A stretch of 64,000 bases of DNA from an uncultured Neomegalonema sp. (GCA_937990185.1 CALKBI010000015.1:62001-126000), one strand, 5' to 3'. Counted from the stretch's first letter, positions 8,375 through 17,714 are shown. The notes: generated from the sequence alone by a model not told the origin. Numbers and translations are program-made.

Positions 8375-10099
8375 ATGCCTCTGATGACAGATATTGCTGC
8401 ACCGAACAGAAGCTGGTCCGACTCCATGCGTGCGTTTTTGCATCCGCGTGCCATTGCGATGTTGTTTCTCGGGTTTTCTGCCGGTGTTCCGATTTTGCTG
8501 ATATTTTCGTCGCTTAGTCTTTGGCTGAGCGAGGCGGGGTTGAGCAAGTCAGCGGTGACCATGTTTTCCTGGGCTGCTCTGGGATACTCGTTCAAATTCA
8601 TCTGGGCGCCATTGATTGACCGTTTGCCGGTTCCGGTTCTGACCCGGGCTATTGGCCGGCGGCGGGCTTGGATATTCGTGTCTCAGCTTGCGATCATCGG
8701 TGCGATTGTCTTGATGGCACTGACCGACCCGACTGCGGGTGAATGGATGATGTGGTGGATGGCGCTGGGCGCGGTTCTGCTTGGGTTTTCATCAGCGACA
8801 CAAGATATCGTTATTGACGCTTACCGGATCGAGTCTGCGGATAAAGAGCTGCAAGCGATGCTGTCGGCGACCTATATTGCGGGCTATCGCATCGGGATGG
8901 TTGTTGCCGGGGCGGGCGCGCTGTTTATTGCCGATTACTATGGCTCAACAAAAGAAGCCTATAGTTATGAGGCTTGGCGGATTGCGTATCTGGCGATGGC
9001 CGGAGCGATGACGCTCGGTTTGCTGACCACGATCATCATCCGCGAACCGGAGGCTTCAGAAGGCGCACGGGGAGATTATGAAACCTCCGACTATCTGAGG
9101 TTTCTGCTGTTGTTTGCGTTGGCGGTTGCGGGGTTCATTCTGGTTCGGTTTTTGACTTCAAAAGATGGTTGGGGAACCGCGATTTCGACGCCGCTGTATA
9201 GTGGCCTTGAAGGGATGAAAGCGTCATTGGTTGAGCAAACTGGCAACAAGACGCTGGCCTCTACCATAATTGGAACATTGCGTCTGTTCGCGGCGCTCGC
9301 GGTTGCGGGGCTGATCGGGTATTTCGGGATGAAAGGCGGGATCGCCAATCGCCGGATGGTCTCCGAGTCCTACGTCGAGCCGGTGCGGGATTTCTTTCGC
9401 CGTTACGGAATGGGATTGGCGCTGTTGTTGTTGGCGCTGGTCGGTCTGTATCGGATTTCAGATATTGTGCTCGGTGTGATCTCGAACGTCTTTTATCAGG
9501 ATGTCGGATTTACAAAGAGCGAAATCGCGTCGATCTCTAAAGTCTTCGGCGTGTGGATTGGTATTGCAGGGGGCATCCTGGGCGGGATCTTTGCAATGCG
9601 GGTTGGCGTTCTGAAAATACTATTTTTGGGCGCTGTTTTGAGTATGGGAACGAACCTCCTGTTCGTATTCTTGGCTGAAGCCGATATGGCGGCATTTCGG
9701 AACCATAATTATACGATTCCTTGGATTGAATTTGGTTCCTCCAACTCGGCAGTTCCTATTGCCATCTTGAAAAGTTCTTTGACTTTTGACCTTGCGCAAT
9801 TTTCGTTATTTGCGGTGATTGGACTAGATAATTTGGCGGCTGGATTGGCAAGTGCGGCCTTTGTCGCTTTTCTGTCGAGTCTGACCAACATTAGCTTTAC
9901 GGCGGTACAATACGCGATTTTCTCATCGCTCATGACATTGCTGCCTAAAATTATCGGCGGGTATTCCGGCACGATTGTCGAGCAATCCAGCTACAGCCAT
10001 TTCTTTATGCTCACCTTCCTGATGGGCATTCCGGTGCTGTTGCTGATTTGGATCGCAGGTAGGAAGCTGGACTTGAAATTGCCCGAGCCGCAATCGTAA
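8375..10099 (+). CDS. AmpG-like MFS transporter (muropeptide permease family)
   Basis: 574 residues with about 14 membrane helices. The start region AIAMLFLGFSAGVPILLIFSSLSLWLSEAGLSKSAVTMFSWAALGYSFKFIWAPLIDRLP is the hallmark of the AmpG/acetyl-CoA transporter-like MFS branch, and the central pair of extra helices also fits AmpG. AmpG imports anhydro-muropeptides for cell-wall recycling across the inner membrane. ATG 8375 and ATG 8384 are both possible: GGAGAGGA suits the first, AGAAGG the second. No ampD or beta-lactamase gene is near, so the exact substrate is inferred from the family. The product is longer than E. coli AmpG (491), mainly through loops between helices. Confidence 0.85.
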   Translation: MPLMTDIAAPNRSWSDSMRAFLHPRAIAMLFLGFSAGVPILLIFSSLSLWLSEAGLSKSAVTMFSWAALGYSFKFIWAPLIDRLPVPVLTRAIGRRRAWIFVSQLAIIGAIVLMALTDPTAGEWMMWWMALGAVLLGFSSATQDIVIDAYRIESADKELQAMLSATYIAGYRIGMVVAGAGALFIADYYGSTKEAYSYEAWRIAYLAMAGAMTLGLLTTIIIREPEASEGARGDYETSDYLRFLLLFALAVAGFILVRFLTSKDGWGTAISTPLYSGLEGMKASLVEQTGNKTLASTIIGTLRLFAALAVAGLIGYFGMKGGIANRRMVSESYVEPVRDFFRRYGMGLALLLLALVGLYRISDIVLGVISNVFYQDVGFTKSEIASISKVFGVWIGIAGGILGGIFAMRVGVLKILFLGAVLSMGTNLLFVFLAEADMAAFRNHNYTIPWIEFGSSNSAVPIAILKSSLTFDLAQFSLFAVIGLDNLAAGLASAAFVAFLSSLTNISFTAVQYAIFSSLMTLLPKIIGGYSGTIVEQSSYSHFFMLTFLMGIPVLLLIWIAGRKLDLKLPEPQS

Positions 10100-10109
10100 C
10101 GGCCCAAGA

Positions 10110-10415
10110 TTACATGGATTTAATCTCGGCGACTTCGAGCGTACCGATTTCTGCAAAGGGGCAGGCTTTGGCGGCAGTGAGTGCGCTCTCCATATCATCG
10201 GCGTTGATAATGGAATAGCCGGTTAGTGGCTCGGGGCCGGACTCGGATACGCCGCTGGCGGTGACAAATCGCGATGTTCCTAGCGGCGTGCCGGGATTGA
10301 CCACGGCATCCCCCAAATCTCCAAGCCAAGTTTTCCAGCGCTGCATCTGCGCTTTGCCTTCTTCGGGAGTGTCAGGCTGGCGTCCACCGCGATAGGCGAG
10401 GATGTACTGAGGCAT
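10110..10415 (-). CDS. YciI-family small protein
   Basis: 101 residues, starting MPQYILAYRGGRQPDTPEEG at the ATG 10413-10415, which has AAGGAAAG upstream. The frame is open far upstream, but that extension overlaps the oxidoreductase gene antisense to its coding order and lacks a ribosome site. The fold family (YCII/DGPF, dimeric alpha+beta barrel) is indicated by the N-terminal beta strand, WKTWLGDLGDAVVNPG, and the C-terminal NADDMESALTAAKACPFAEIGTLEVAEI, where ACP resembles the conserved CP element. Members are cytoplasmic and mostly of unknown role. It ends 10 bases from the convergent AmpG-like gene. Confidence 0.85.
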   Translation of the reverse strand: MPQYILAYRGGRQPDTPEEGKAQMQRWKTWLGDLGDAVVNPGTPLGTSRFVTASGVSESGPEPLTGYSIINADDMESALTAAKACPFAEIGTLEVAEIKSM

Positions 10416-10437
10416 GAGCTTTCCTTTTGCCGGTTCG

Positions 10438-11520
10438 TCAGGCTTGTCCTGCAAAGCGGGACACCCGATAGGGGTGCAGAGCCTTGACCAGCTTACCATC
10501 AAGGATTTCTGTTGCCAAAGACTCGCCGATGATTGGGGCGAGGGTGATCCCGCTATGGGTGGTGGCAACCCATAGATCGTTAAAGCCGGGAACAGCTCCG
10601 AGAGCGGGATAACTATCGGCTGGCATCGGGCGTTTGGCGATGGTTGTGGTGGTGACTTCCGCGCGATCAACGCCTTTGAAATAACCGTCGAGCTTACACA
10701 AGACGCGCTCGATAATGGCGTCCACGCCTTCGGACGGATCAGTACCACCGAAATCTTCACCGAGTAGCAACGCGCCATCGTCCTTTTGCCAAACATGCAG
10801 GCTCATGGAGGTCAGCACCCGCTCTGTGACTTTCGCGACCGGAGCCGTACCGATCAGCAAGCCGGGCGCGTTGTCCATCGGCAAGGTGAAATCATGTGCG
10901 GCGAGTAGCTCAGCCGTCGCGACGCCGGTGGCGAGAACCGTCGCATCCGCCTCGACAATGCCTTCGGGAATTTCGACCCCTGCAACGCGGCCTTGCTCGA
11001 ATGTCAGGCCGAGGACTTTCGCGTTGGTTCGCAACGTTGCGCCTTGGGCGAGGGCGGCGAATAGAAAGGCTTCGGCAATACGGGCGGGGTCGGCGACGCC
11101 CTCTGTACTGGCGTCGATGGCAACCTCCGGCGCGGCGGCGAGGTTCGGTTCGATCTCGTTGATTTGCTTGCGGGAAACAAGGCGCGCAGGGTTGCCGCCG
11201 TCATTCAACGCGCGCTGGACCTCTTCAATCTCATCGGGATTGTCTTCCCAGTTCAGGGTTCCGTCAAAGCGGACGGGCAGAGCGGGAAGCGTCGTGGCGA
11301 GGTCTTTCCAAAGGCGGATGCTGGCCATGCGAAACTGAAAATATGTCTCGTCCTTCGGGTTATGCGCATTGATCCACGCGAACGAGCCATGGGTGGCGCG
11401 GTTTGCCGGTGTGCCCTCGTCCACAATCGTCACCTGCGCGCCCCGCCGTGCGAGATGATACGCAATCGATGCGCCGAGAATGCCCGCGCCGACAACGGCG
11501 ATATGAGGAGTTTGTGTCAT
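10438..11520 (-). CDS. FAD-dependent oxidoreductase (D-amino-acid oxidase family)
   Basis: 360 residues, one DAO domain. The N terminus HIAVVGAGILGASIAYHLARRGAQVTIVDEG is a Rossmann FAD loop (GxGxxG) with the terminal acidic residue. ATHGSFAWIN and the late MPADSYPALGAVPGFNDLWVATTHSGITLAPIIGE are typical of glycine/sarcosine/D-amino-acid oxidases. It would oxidise an amine substrate with FAD; the exact substrate is not readable. The YciI-like gene follows 22 bases downstream on the same strand, so the two may be an operon. No signal peptide; cytoplasmic. Confidence 0.9.
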   Translation of the reverse strand: MTQTPHIAVVGAGILGASIAYHLARRGAQVTIVDEGTPANRATHGSFAWINAHNPKDETYFQFRMASIRLWKDLATTLPALPVRFDGTLNWEDNPDEIEEVQRALNDGGNPARLVSRKQINEIEPNLAAAPEVAIDASTEGVADPARIAEAFLFAALAQGATLRTNAKVLGLTFEQGRVAGVEIPEGIVEADATVLATGVATAELLAAHDFTLPMDNAPGLLIGTAPVAKVTERVLTSMSLHVWQKDDGALLLGEDFGGTDPSEGVDAIIERVLCKLDGYFKGVDRAEVTTTTIAKRPMPADSYPALGAVPGFNDLWVATTHSGITLAPIIGESLATEILDGKLVKALHPYRVSRFAGQA

Positions 11521-11658
11521 GGAATGAGCCTAGGGCGCGGCGGGTACGAATGTCTATGGCTGGGTTTCGGGATAGATAATCGACGTTCCTTTGTCGTCCA
11601 TCGGTCAGTATGGTCTGAAAGATGGGTCTGGAACAGAATTCGACGGATACAATCGAGC

Positions 11659-12249
11659 ATGATGGATTTTTTCTTCGGAATGGTCGGCGGGACTTTGATC
11701 GAGTGGATTGCCGTTACCTGCGGTCTGATCAATGTCGTGTTGATCATTCGTCGTTCCATTTGGAATTATCCGTTCGGCTTCGTGATGGTCACGCTCTACT
11801 TTTTCATCTTCTGGGATTACAGACTTTATAGCGACGCCCTCCTTCAAGTTTATTTCTTCTTTATCCAGTTTTACGGCCTCTGGATTTGGTTGCAGGGGCG
11901 GGCATCGGATGGGCGGATCAGAGTCGCTCCGCTCAAGCATCAGACTTTCGCGCTTTATTTGGCGATTACAGCAGCCGCTTGGATGGCGATCAGTTGGCTG
12001 ATGGCCACCTATACCGATGCTGCCGCACCGCGATGGGACGCCGCTGTTGCCGCCCTCAGTGTCACCGCTCAGTTCTTGATGTCCCGCCGCCATCTGGAAA
12101 GTTGGCTGTTGTGGATTGTCGTTGATGTTCTGGCGATTGGTCTTTTCTACACGCGGGATTTAGTGCCCACGGCGGCGCTCTATGCCGTCTTCCTTGGTTT
12201 GGCGATCACAGGTTACTTACAGTGGCGTAACGCTGAGAAGGATGCATAA
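11659..12249 (+). CDS. pnuC: Nicotinamide riboside transporter PnuC
   Basis: 196 residues from ATG 11659 (the adjacent ATG 11662 is equally possible). Seven or so membrane helices; the start IEWIAVTCGLINVVLIIRRSIWNYPFGFVMVTLYFFIFWDYRLYSDALLQVYFFFIQFYGLWIW carries the PnuC-typical W-N-(Y/W)-P-x-G and Q-x-x-(F)-x-x-x-x-x-Y-G-x-W elements. PnuC lets nicotinamide riboside enter by facilitated diffusion, trapped by phosphorylation. The next gene, six bases downstream, encodes the matching NadR-like kinase/adenylyltransferase, which strongly supports the call. The frame extends upstream but over the divergent oxidoreductase start, so the later start is chosen. Confidence 0.93.
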   Translation: MMDFFFGMVGGTLIEWIAVTCGLINVVLIIRRSIWNYPFGFVMVTLYFFIFWDYRLYSDALLQVYFFFIQFYGLWIWLQGRASDGRIRVAPLKHQTFALYLAITAAAWMAISWLMATYTDAAAPRWDAAVAALSVTAQFLMSRRHLESWLLWIVVDVLAIGLFYTRDLVPTAALYAVFLGLAITGYLQWRNAEKDA

Positions 12250-12255
12250 CGCAGC

Positions 12256-13245
12256 ATGAGCAAGGGGCTTTTTCTTGGCAAATTTATGCCGCCTCATAAG
12301 GGACATTTGTTCGTATGCGAGGTTGCCCGTCATCGCGTCGATGAGCTGACGGTCTTGCTCTGTAGCCATGATGCAGAGCTGATAGACGGCCATTTGCGCG
12401 CGGAGTGGATGCGGGAGTGTCTTGGTCCAAGGTGCGATCTCGTCCACATGCACCGCGATATTCCCCAAGAGCCAAAAGACCATCCTGCTTTTTGGAAAAT
12501 TTGGAAAGACACAATCTTTGAGCACCACCCGGACCCGCTTGATTATGTTTTTGGGTCCGAAGATTATATCTTGAAGTTGGCAGACATACTGAACGCCCAG
12601 CCCTTTGTCGTGGACGTGAACCGGAAAAATATGCCTGTTACGGCAACTGAAATTCGAGACAAGCCTCATAGACACTGGGATTACATTCCCGCACCTGTGC
12701 GGTCCTATTACCAAAAGCGCGTCACGTTGCTCGGGGCTGAAAGTACCGGAAAGTCGACACTCTCTAAAATTTTGGCTGATTATTTTGGGACAAAGGCAAT
12801 TTCCGAATACGGCAGGGATTACGATGCGCTGTTCAAGCAAGGGGCGGATTGGGGCGAAGATGACTTCACGATGATTGCCGAGGGCCATTTGGCGATGGCC
12901 TCTGCCATCGCGCCCGATGCGGGTTATGTCGTCATCGAGGATACAGACTTGTTGCAGACGGTTGTTTGGTCAGAAGCTCTGTTGCAGCAAGCCCCCCGTG
13001 CGCTCGTGGATCGCTTGGCGAATGCCGCTTTGCCTGATCTTTATCTATTGCTGTCTCCGGACACCGAATGGATAGACGATGGCACGCGATACCATTCGAC
13101 ACCTGAAGAGCGACACTGGTTTCATAACCGATTGAAGCATTGGCTTGAAACTACAGGGGCTGAATGGAGAGAAATCTCAGGTCATGATTGGAGCATCCGC
13201 GAACAAAATGCCAAACGCGCAGTGACGGATGTTTTGAGTTTGTGA
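12256..13245 (+). CDS. nadR: NadR-like NMN adenylyltransferase / ribosylnicotinamide kinase
   Basis: 329 residues with two enzymatic domains. Residues 4-20 (GLFLGKFMPPHKGHLFV) contain the HxGH-type nucleotidyltransferase motif (HKGH), and VTATEIRDKPHRHWDYIP is the second nucleotide-binding element. From about residue 157 VTLLGAESTGKSTLSKILAD is a P-loop kinase, with YGRDYDAL and the later DTDLLQTVVWSE. Together they convert imported nicotinamide riboside to NMN and then NAD. E. coli NadR also has an N-terminal helix-turn-helix repressor domain, which is absent here, so this is an enzyme only. It forms an operon with pnuC. Confidence 0.88.
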   Translation: MSKGLFLGKFMPPHKGHLFVCEVARHRVDELTVLLCSHDAELIDGHLRAEWMRECLGPRCDLVHMHRDIPQEPKDHPAFWKIWKDTIFEHHPDPLDYVFGSEDYILKLADILNAQPFVVDVNRKNMPVTATEIRDKPHRHWDYIPAPVRSYYQKRVTLLGAESTGKSTLSKILADYFGTKAISEYGRDYDALFKQGADWGEDDFTMIAEGHLAMASAIAPDAGYVVIEDTDLLQTVVWSEALLQQAPRALVDRLANAALPDLYLLLSPDTEWIDDGTRYHSTPEERHWFHNRLKHWLETTGAEWREISGHDWSIREQNAKRAVTDVLSL

Positions 13246-13324
13246 CCCGGAGGGGCGCATTCGCGTTGCGGATGGCGGGCGGTGGGTGCTATGGGGTTTC
13301 AACTTCTCTCAAAGGGTCGCTGTC

Positions 13325-13978
13325 ATGCAGGATTATGCTGTCGCTCGGGAATATATGGTCGATTGTCAGGTCCGGCCTTCGGACGTGACGCGCTATGGCA
13401 TTGTAGAGGCGATGCTTGCGGTTCCGCGCGAGCGGTTTGTGCCGTCTTCAAAGCGCCCTGTGGCTTATGCGGGCGAGTCAGTTGAGCTGGCCAAAAACCG
13501 CTGGCTGTTGGACCCGCGTGTCTTTGCAAAAATGATTGATTCGGCAGAAATCGAGCCGGGGGACGATGTCCTCGATATCGGATGCGGCATGGGCTATTCG
13601 AGCGCTGTGCTCTCACGGCTCTGCCGGTCGGTGATCGCGGTCGAAAACGATGAAGGCATGGCAAAATCCGCCGAGGAAACCCTCTCAAGCCTAGGGTGTG
13701 ATAATGTTGCTGTGCTGACGGGGCCGCTCGAAGCAGGCGCGGAAAGCGAGAAACCCTTTGATGTTATTCTCGTTCAAGGCGGAATCGGCGATGTGCCGCA
13801 AGCCCTGTTTGACCAACTCTCCGAGGGTGGGCGTTTGGTTGCAATTTGGATGGATGGCAGCTTTGGGCAGGTAAAAGTCTCTACAAAAAGCGAATTATCC
13901 GTCAGTCACCGCTGGATTTTTGATGCAGCTGCACCCATTCTGCCGGGGTTTTCTACGCAGGTAGCCTTTACGCTTTAA
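13325..13978 (+). CDS. Protein-L-isoaspartate O-methyltransferase family protein
   Basis: 217 residues from ATG 13325, the start giving the usual MQDYAVAREYMVDCQVRPSDVTRYGIVEAML; an upstream in-frame extension has no family match. The SAM-binding motif I is VLDIGCGMGYSSAVLSRL (about residues 80-97), and FDVILVQGGIGDVPQALFDQLSEGGRLVAIW is the later methyltransferase core. Alphaproteobacteria carry this divergent Pcm-like protein upstream of tolC or popZ. It resembles enzymes that methylate isoaspartyl residues for repair, but the active specificity of this branch is not firmly known. It is followed directly by popZ; tolC, often found between them, is missing. Confidence 0.88.
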   Translation: MQDYAVAREYMVDCQVRPSDVTRYGIVEAMLAVPRERFVPSSKRPVAYAGESVELAKNRWLLDPRVFAKMIDSAEIEPGDDVLDIGCGMGYSSAVLSRLCRSVIAVENDEGMAKSAEETLSSLGCDNVAVLTGPLEAGAESEKPFDVILVQGGIGDVPQALFDQLSEGGRLVAIWMDGSFGQVKVSTKSELSVSHRWIFDAAAPILPGFSTQVAFTL

Positions 13979-14167
13979 GACTTTGTTAAGAGTTTCAGAA
14001 GGGCTTTTCCCTTTAATAAGAGGCTTTTAACTGTATCAGGCTAGCGTGGCGTGAGAAGGTACAGTGTATGTGTTTTCAGGTCAGCATCTTGTTCCTGTCG
14101 ACCTCCGCGCGTAACCTGTCTCAAATTGAGCCGTCTTTGCGCGGTGATTTGGAAACCGAAGGGCGCC

Positions 14168-15556
14168 ATGACTGATCAGCCTTCCACAAGCACGCAACCG
14201 AGCATGGATGATATCCTTGCCTCGATCCGTCGTATTATTGACGATGAGGACGTGAAGACGCCGCCGGTTGAAATTGCCGCTGTGCCGCAAGAAACCCAGA
14301 CTGCATTTGATATAGATGATGATGCGGCGGCGTTGGCACGGGCTGAATATGATGCTGCGATGGCGGTTGATACTCTTGCAGCAGACGCTCCTGATCCTGC
14401 CGAAGAAACGATATTTCCTCAGCGTGACGGCGCTTTGTGGCGGCGGGTTGCCGGTCATCCACTGTCCGAAGGTGAAACAGATCCACTCCCAGCGGATGAC
14501 ACGCTGGAACTTACCGAAACCGTTGATGATGACCTTCAACTGAATGATTTGCTCGATTCGGTTGCGGCAGACGGTCCCGGAGACAATGAGCATCTGCTCG
14601 AAACGGCATCGGATTCCGTCCCCGAAGAACCAGAAACCCCGCCGCTTGGAATTGGGGCGATGACTGCTGCGGCGGTTGGTACTGCCGGTGTGGCGACTGG
14701 AAGCCTTATGGATCGTATCACCGGAAGCGCGTCATCTGACGATGGTCAGACTGTTGATATAAGCGATCGTGATGATGTCCGCGATAGCGGCGAAGATGAG
14801 ATTCTTGACCTGACACGAAGCATCGATTCGGATGGATCGATTGATGAGCTGGCTTCGACAATGGCGGGCAATCCGCGATATGACAGCGAAGACTTACCTC
14901 CGCCAATTTTTGAGCGTGTTGAATTGACGAGCGGCGTTTCGCCTGAGCTCGAAGATGAAAGCAATCTCGACCGTGATTTCGAAAATGCAGCTGTTACTGG
15001 TTTAGAAGGTGATTATTCCAGCGTGTTTTCAGGGGCTGCAGAACCTGAAGATGCCAGAGAACGTGCGCTTGACGATCGGTTTTATCATACCGACAAGCAG
15101 GCGGATCAACAGCCTCAAGTTGAAGAAACCTATTCAACGAGTTTGGGTGCGGAGCCTCTGCCTTCTCGAAATGAAGGCGCGCCTACAGAAGACGAGATGG
15201 AAACCGTCGGTGGCCTTGTGCGTGATGCACTTCGTGGCCGCTTACCCGCTGTTCCGCAAAACAACTCTCCTATGGAGCCTCTCGTAACAGGGGGTGCTGA
15301 GGAAAGTGCGGCTCGATCATTGGCGGCTCTTGCACGGTATGACGCACATGCGCCTCGCCGAATTTATGGTGGCATTAAGATCACTGACGATGACGATTCC
15401 CCAACGATTGAGGGGATGGTGCAAGATACGTTGCGTCCAATGTTGCGCGATTGGTTGAGTGATAATCTACCAACGCTCGTGGAAAACATGGTCAAGCAAG
15501 AGGTTGATCGTATCAGCGCGCGGTCCCGTCGTTTTGTCAAAGACGATGAAGATTAA
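14168..15556 (+). CDS. popZ: PopZ-type polar organising protein (DUF2497)
   Basis: 462 residues from the ATG at 14168. The N-terminal helix PSMDDILASIRRIIDDEDV (13-31 region) and the C-terminal helices TIEGMVQDTLRPMLRDWLSDNLPTLVENMVKQEVDRISA are the two conserved ends of the DUF2497/PopZ family, separated by a long, acidic, Pro/Asp/Glu-rich disordered linker. PopZ forms a polar condensate that anchors the chromosome centromere and recruits cell-cycle proteins. Caulobacter PopZ is about 177 residues, so this linker is several times longer. Its place before tol-pal also suits a polar/division role. An upstream in-frame start exists but lacks the conserved beginning. Confidence 0.87.
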   Translation: MTDQPSTSTQPSMDDILASIRRIIDDEDVKTPPVEIAAVPQETQTAFDIDDDAAALARAEYDAAMAVDTLAADAPDPAEETIFPQRDGALWRRVAGHPLSEGETDPLPADDTLELTETVDDDLQLNDLLDSVAADGPGDNEHLLETASDSVPEEPETPPLGIGAMTAAAVGTAGVATGSLMDRITGSASSDDGQTVDISDRDDVRDSGEDEILDLTRSIDSDGSIDELASTMAGNPRYDSEDLPPPIFERVELTSGVSPELEDESNLDRDFENAAVTGLEGDYSSVFSGAAEPEDARERALDDRFYHTDKQADQQPQVEETYSTSLGAEPLPSRNEGAPTEDEMETVGGLVRDALRGRLPAVPQNNSPMEPLVTGGAEESAARSLAALARYDAHAPRRIYGGIKITDDDDSPTIEGMVQDTLRPMLRDWLSDNLPTLVENMVKQEVDRISARSRRFVKDDED

Positions 15557-15680
15557 AAGCCGGCGTCTGTCTCGCGATTAAATTAAGTCTTTCTGGCTGA
15601 ATATTTATCTTAGCCAGAGAATATTAACGTCTTGGTAACCATCTAAGCCACATTCCAGATGAACCGTCCCCGCGCGTTCA

Positions 15681-16160
15681 ATGGAAACAATCCGGCTTAT
15701 GACTCAGAGTATCACCCTGACGACTGATGATGCTCCGCTCTCTGGCCGCATTCTTGATGGAACGCATATCCTCCCCGTGCGGGTTCATTGGGAAGATACT
15801 GATGCGGGCCGCATCGTTTATCACGCAAGCTATCTTCGTTTTATGGAACGGGGCCGGAGCGAGATGCTGCGGGTTCTCGGCTTGGACCAAACTGAATTGC
15901 TCAAGGTTCATGGAATCAATTACGTGGTGACGCGGCTTGAAATTGACTACCGCTCACCGGCTCTTTTTGACATGGCTTTGCAGGTTCTAACCAAGGTTGA
16001 AAATCTGGGGCGATCCCGTCTTGATTTAAATCAGGTCATCACATCGGGTGGACGATTATTGACTGAAGCGATTGTTCGCTGTGCCGGGATCGGAAGTGAC
16101 GGGAAGCCGCGTGCCGCCCCAGAGTCTGTGCGCACTCTCTTTGGACCGATGCTTAAATGA
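15681..16160 (+). CDS. ybgC: Tol-Pal system acyl-CoA thioesterase YbgC
   Basis: 159 residues, hot-dog fold. LPVRVHWEDTDAGRIVYHASYLRFMERGRSEMLR carries the conserved D-x-D-A-(x)-x-V-Y-x-A-x-Y-L-x-x-x-E-R-(x)-R motif, with the catalytic Asp. The C terminus ends GPMLK. YbgC hydrolyses acyl-CoA and is the first gene of the tol-pal block in many proteobacteria. ATG 15681 and ATG 15699 are both possible starts; neither has a strong ribosome site. A 155-base gap without obvious features separates it from tolQ, so a second promoter there is possible. Confidence 0.93.
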   Translation: METIRLMTQSITLTTDDAPLSGRILDGTHILPVRVHWEDTDAGRIVYHASYLRFMERGRSEMLRVLGLDQTELLKVHGINYVVTRLEIDYRSPALFDMALQVLTKVENLGRSRLDLNQVITSGGRLLTEAIVRCAGIGSDGKPRAAPESVRTLFGPMLK

Positions 16161-16315
16161 GACGGGTAAAGATCAACGCTCTCGTTCGCTGTGCAGAGTC
16201 CAATTTTGGTCAAGATTCAAGCGTTCCGTCTCCCATGCGTTGGATAATTGGGTCGTTGCGTGCTGGGTTAGTGCGCCTTCGAGGACTGTTCTTTGATTGT
16301 AAAGGGTTGAATTGA

Positions 16316-17089
16316 ATGGAATTTTTGTCCATTGACCTGCTGAATAGCAGCATGAGCGCGATGTCTTGGGCTGCGCCGCGTCAGGGGTCACCTGCGATTG
16401 AGGCTTTAAATACAGGTCCGGATTTCTCGGCTTGGTCGATGTTCCGCGAGGCGAGCCTCGTTGTTCAAATTGTGATGGTCATACTCATCGCTGCGTCTTT
16501 TTGGTCTTGGGCAATCATCGTTGAGAAGATCTGGAAGTTTGGCGCTCTGCGAAAAAAGTTTGATACTTTCGAGAAGTCCTTCTGGTCGGGCACATCCCTC
16601 GATGATCTTTATTCCAAGTTGGATGCCGAAAAGCGTTCGCCTATTGAGCGAGTGTTTGCATCCGGTATGCGAGAGTGGCGTCGGTCTTTTGAGACAGGCG
16701 GCGGATTGATTGCCGGTGCGTCGCAACGGATAGACCGGGCTATGGGCGTTGCTGTTGAGCGTGAAACGCAAAAGCTGGAAACATGGATGGGATTTCTCGC
16801 CACTGTTGGTGCTATTGCCCCTTTTGTTGGCCTCTTCGGAACCGTATGGGGCATCAAGAACAGCTTTGAAGAAATTGCCGTAAGTCAGAATACGAATTTG
16901 TCGGTCGTAGCGCCGGGTATCGCGGAGGCTTTACTCGCGACGGCATTAGGCCTTATCGCGGCTGTTCCGGCTGTTGTTGCTTACAACGCATTATCCGAAC
17001 GCGTAGGACGCCTATCCGCGCGGTTGGAAACCTTCTCGGATGAATTTTCCACATTGCTCTCACGTCAGCTTGAACGGCGGGCTGCGTAA
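16316..17089 (+). CDS. tolQ: Tol-Pal system proton channel subunit TolQ
   Basis: 257 residues, MotA/TolQ/ExbB family. Helix 1 lies at about 45-65 (VVQIVMVILIAASFWSWAIIVEK); helices 2 and 3 are in TWMGFLATVGAIAPFVGLFGTVWGIKNSF and GIAEALLATALGLIAAVPAVVAYNAL, the most conserved parts of the family. TolQ and TolR form the inner-membrane motor that uses the proton gradient to energise TolA and draw the outer membrane in at division. The stop overlaps the tolR start (TAATG). Standard length. Confidence 0.96.
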   Translation: MEFLSIDLLNSSMSAMSWAAPRQGSPAIEALNTGPDFSAWSMFREASLVVQIVMVILIAASFWSWAIIVEKIWKFGALRKKFDTFEKSFWSGTSLDDLYSKLDAEKRSPIERVFASGMREWRRSFETGGGLIAGASQRIDRAMGVAVERETQKLETWMGFLATVGAIAPFVGLFGTVWGIKNSFEEIAVSQNTNLSVVAPGIAEALLATALGLIAAVPAVVAYNALSERVGRLSARLETFSDEFSTLLSRQLERRAA

Positions 17090-17583
17090 TGGGAGCAGCA
17101 CTTGGTAGTGGCCGCATGGGTGGTCGGCGCAACGGAAAGGGCCGTCGGCGTGGACGTGGCGGCGCAATGTCTGAAATCAATGTGACGCCATTTGTGGATG
17201 TTATGTTGGTTTTGCTGATCGTGTTCATGGTCGCAGCGCCTTTGTTGACTGTGGGTGTTCCGGTGAACCTTCCTAAAACGGATGCGAATCCTCTGCCGAC
17301 TGAACAACGTGAGCCGGTGACGGTGAATGTGGATGTCGACGGGACGATATTCTTGCAAGGCGATCCGGTAACGGCTGCAGAACTGCGCGAACGGCTTTCA
17401 GCGATCGCCTCAGAGCGCGGGGCCGATGAGCGGGTGTTTGTGCGCGCGGACCAAGCCGTTGGATATGGTGATGTGATGCAGGTGATGGGTCTGCTGAACT
17501 CGGTAGATTTCCGCAATATCGGATTGGTGACGGATCCGGGTGGTCCCGTGGCAAGCGGCGTTCGCGCTGTGCAACCTGAATAG
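17089..17583 (+). CDS. tolR: Tol-Pal system protein TolR (ExbD family)
   Basis: 164 residues. After a basic, Gly-rich cytoplasmic start (MGAALGSGRMGGRRNGKGRRRGRGG), MSEINVTPFVDVMLVLLIVFMVAAPLL is the single helix with the essential Asp in FVDVMLVLL. The periplasmic domain has VPVNLPKTDANPLP and IFLQGDPVTAAELRERL, and ends after GLVTDPGG. TolR partners TolQ in the proton-driven motor. The start overlaps the tolQ stop. The Arg-rich head is longer than in enterobacteria, but common in alphaproteobacteria. Confidence 0.95.
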   Translation: MGAALGSGRMGGRRNGKGRRRGRGGAMSEINVTPFVDVMLVLLIVFMVAAPLLTVGVPVNLPKTDANPLPTEQREPVTVNVDVDGTIFLQGDPVTAAELRERLSAIASERGADERVFVRADQAVGYGDVMQVMGLLNSVDFRNIGLVTDPGGPVASGVRAVQPE

Positions 17584-17714
17584 GCTGGTATGGGAGGCTT
17601 GGGCTTTATCGAAATTGTTAATTCAGGTGTTTTTATCAAGCCGCCTGAATTTGGCCCAGCGGTCGTCAAAATCCTGATGTCTAAGAATTTTTGGTAATGA
17701 GGATACGTCGTTAA

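Noticed and set aside
14051-14167. N-terminal extension of PopZ from an upstream ATG
   Set aside because: The extension is Cys/Arg-rich and unlike the family; the conserved MTDQ..SMDDILASIRRII start follows ATG 14168.
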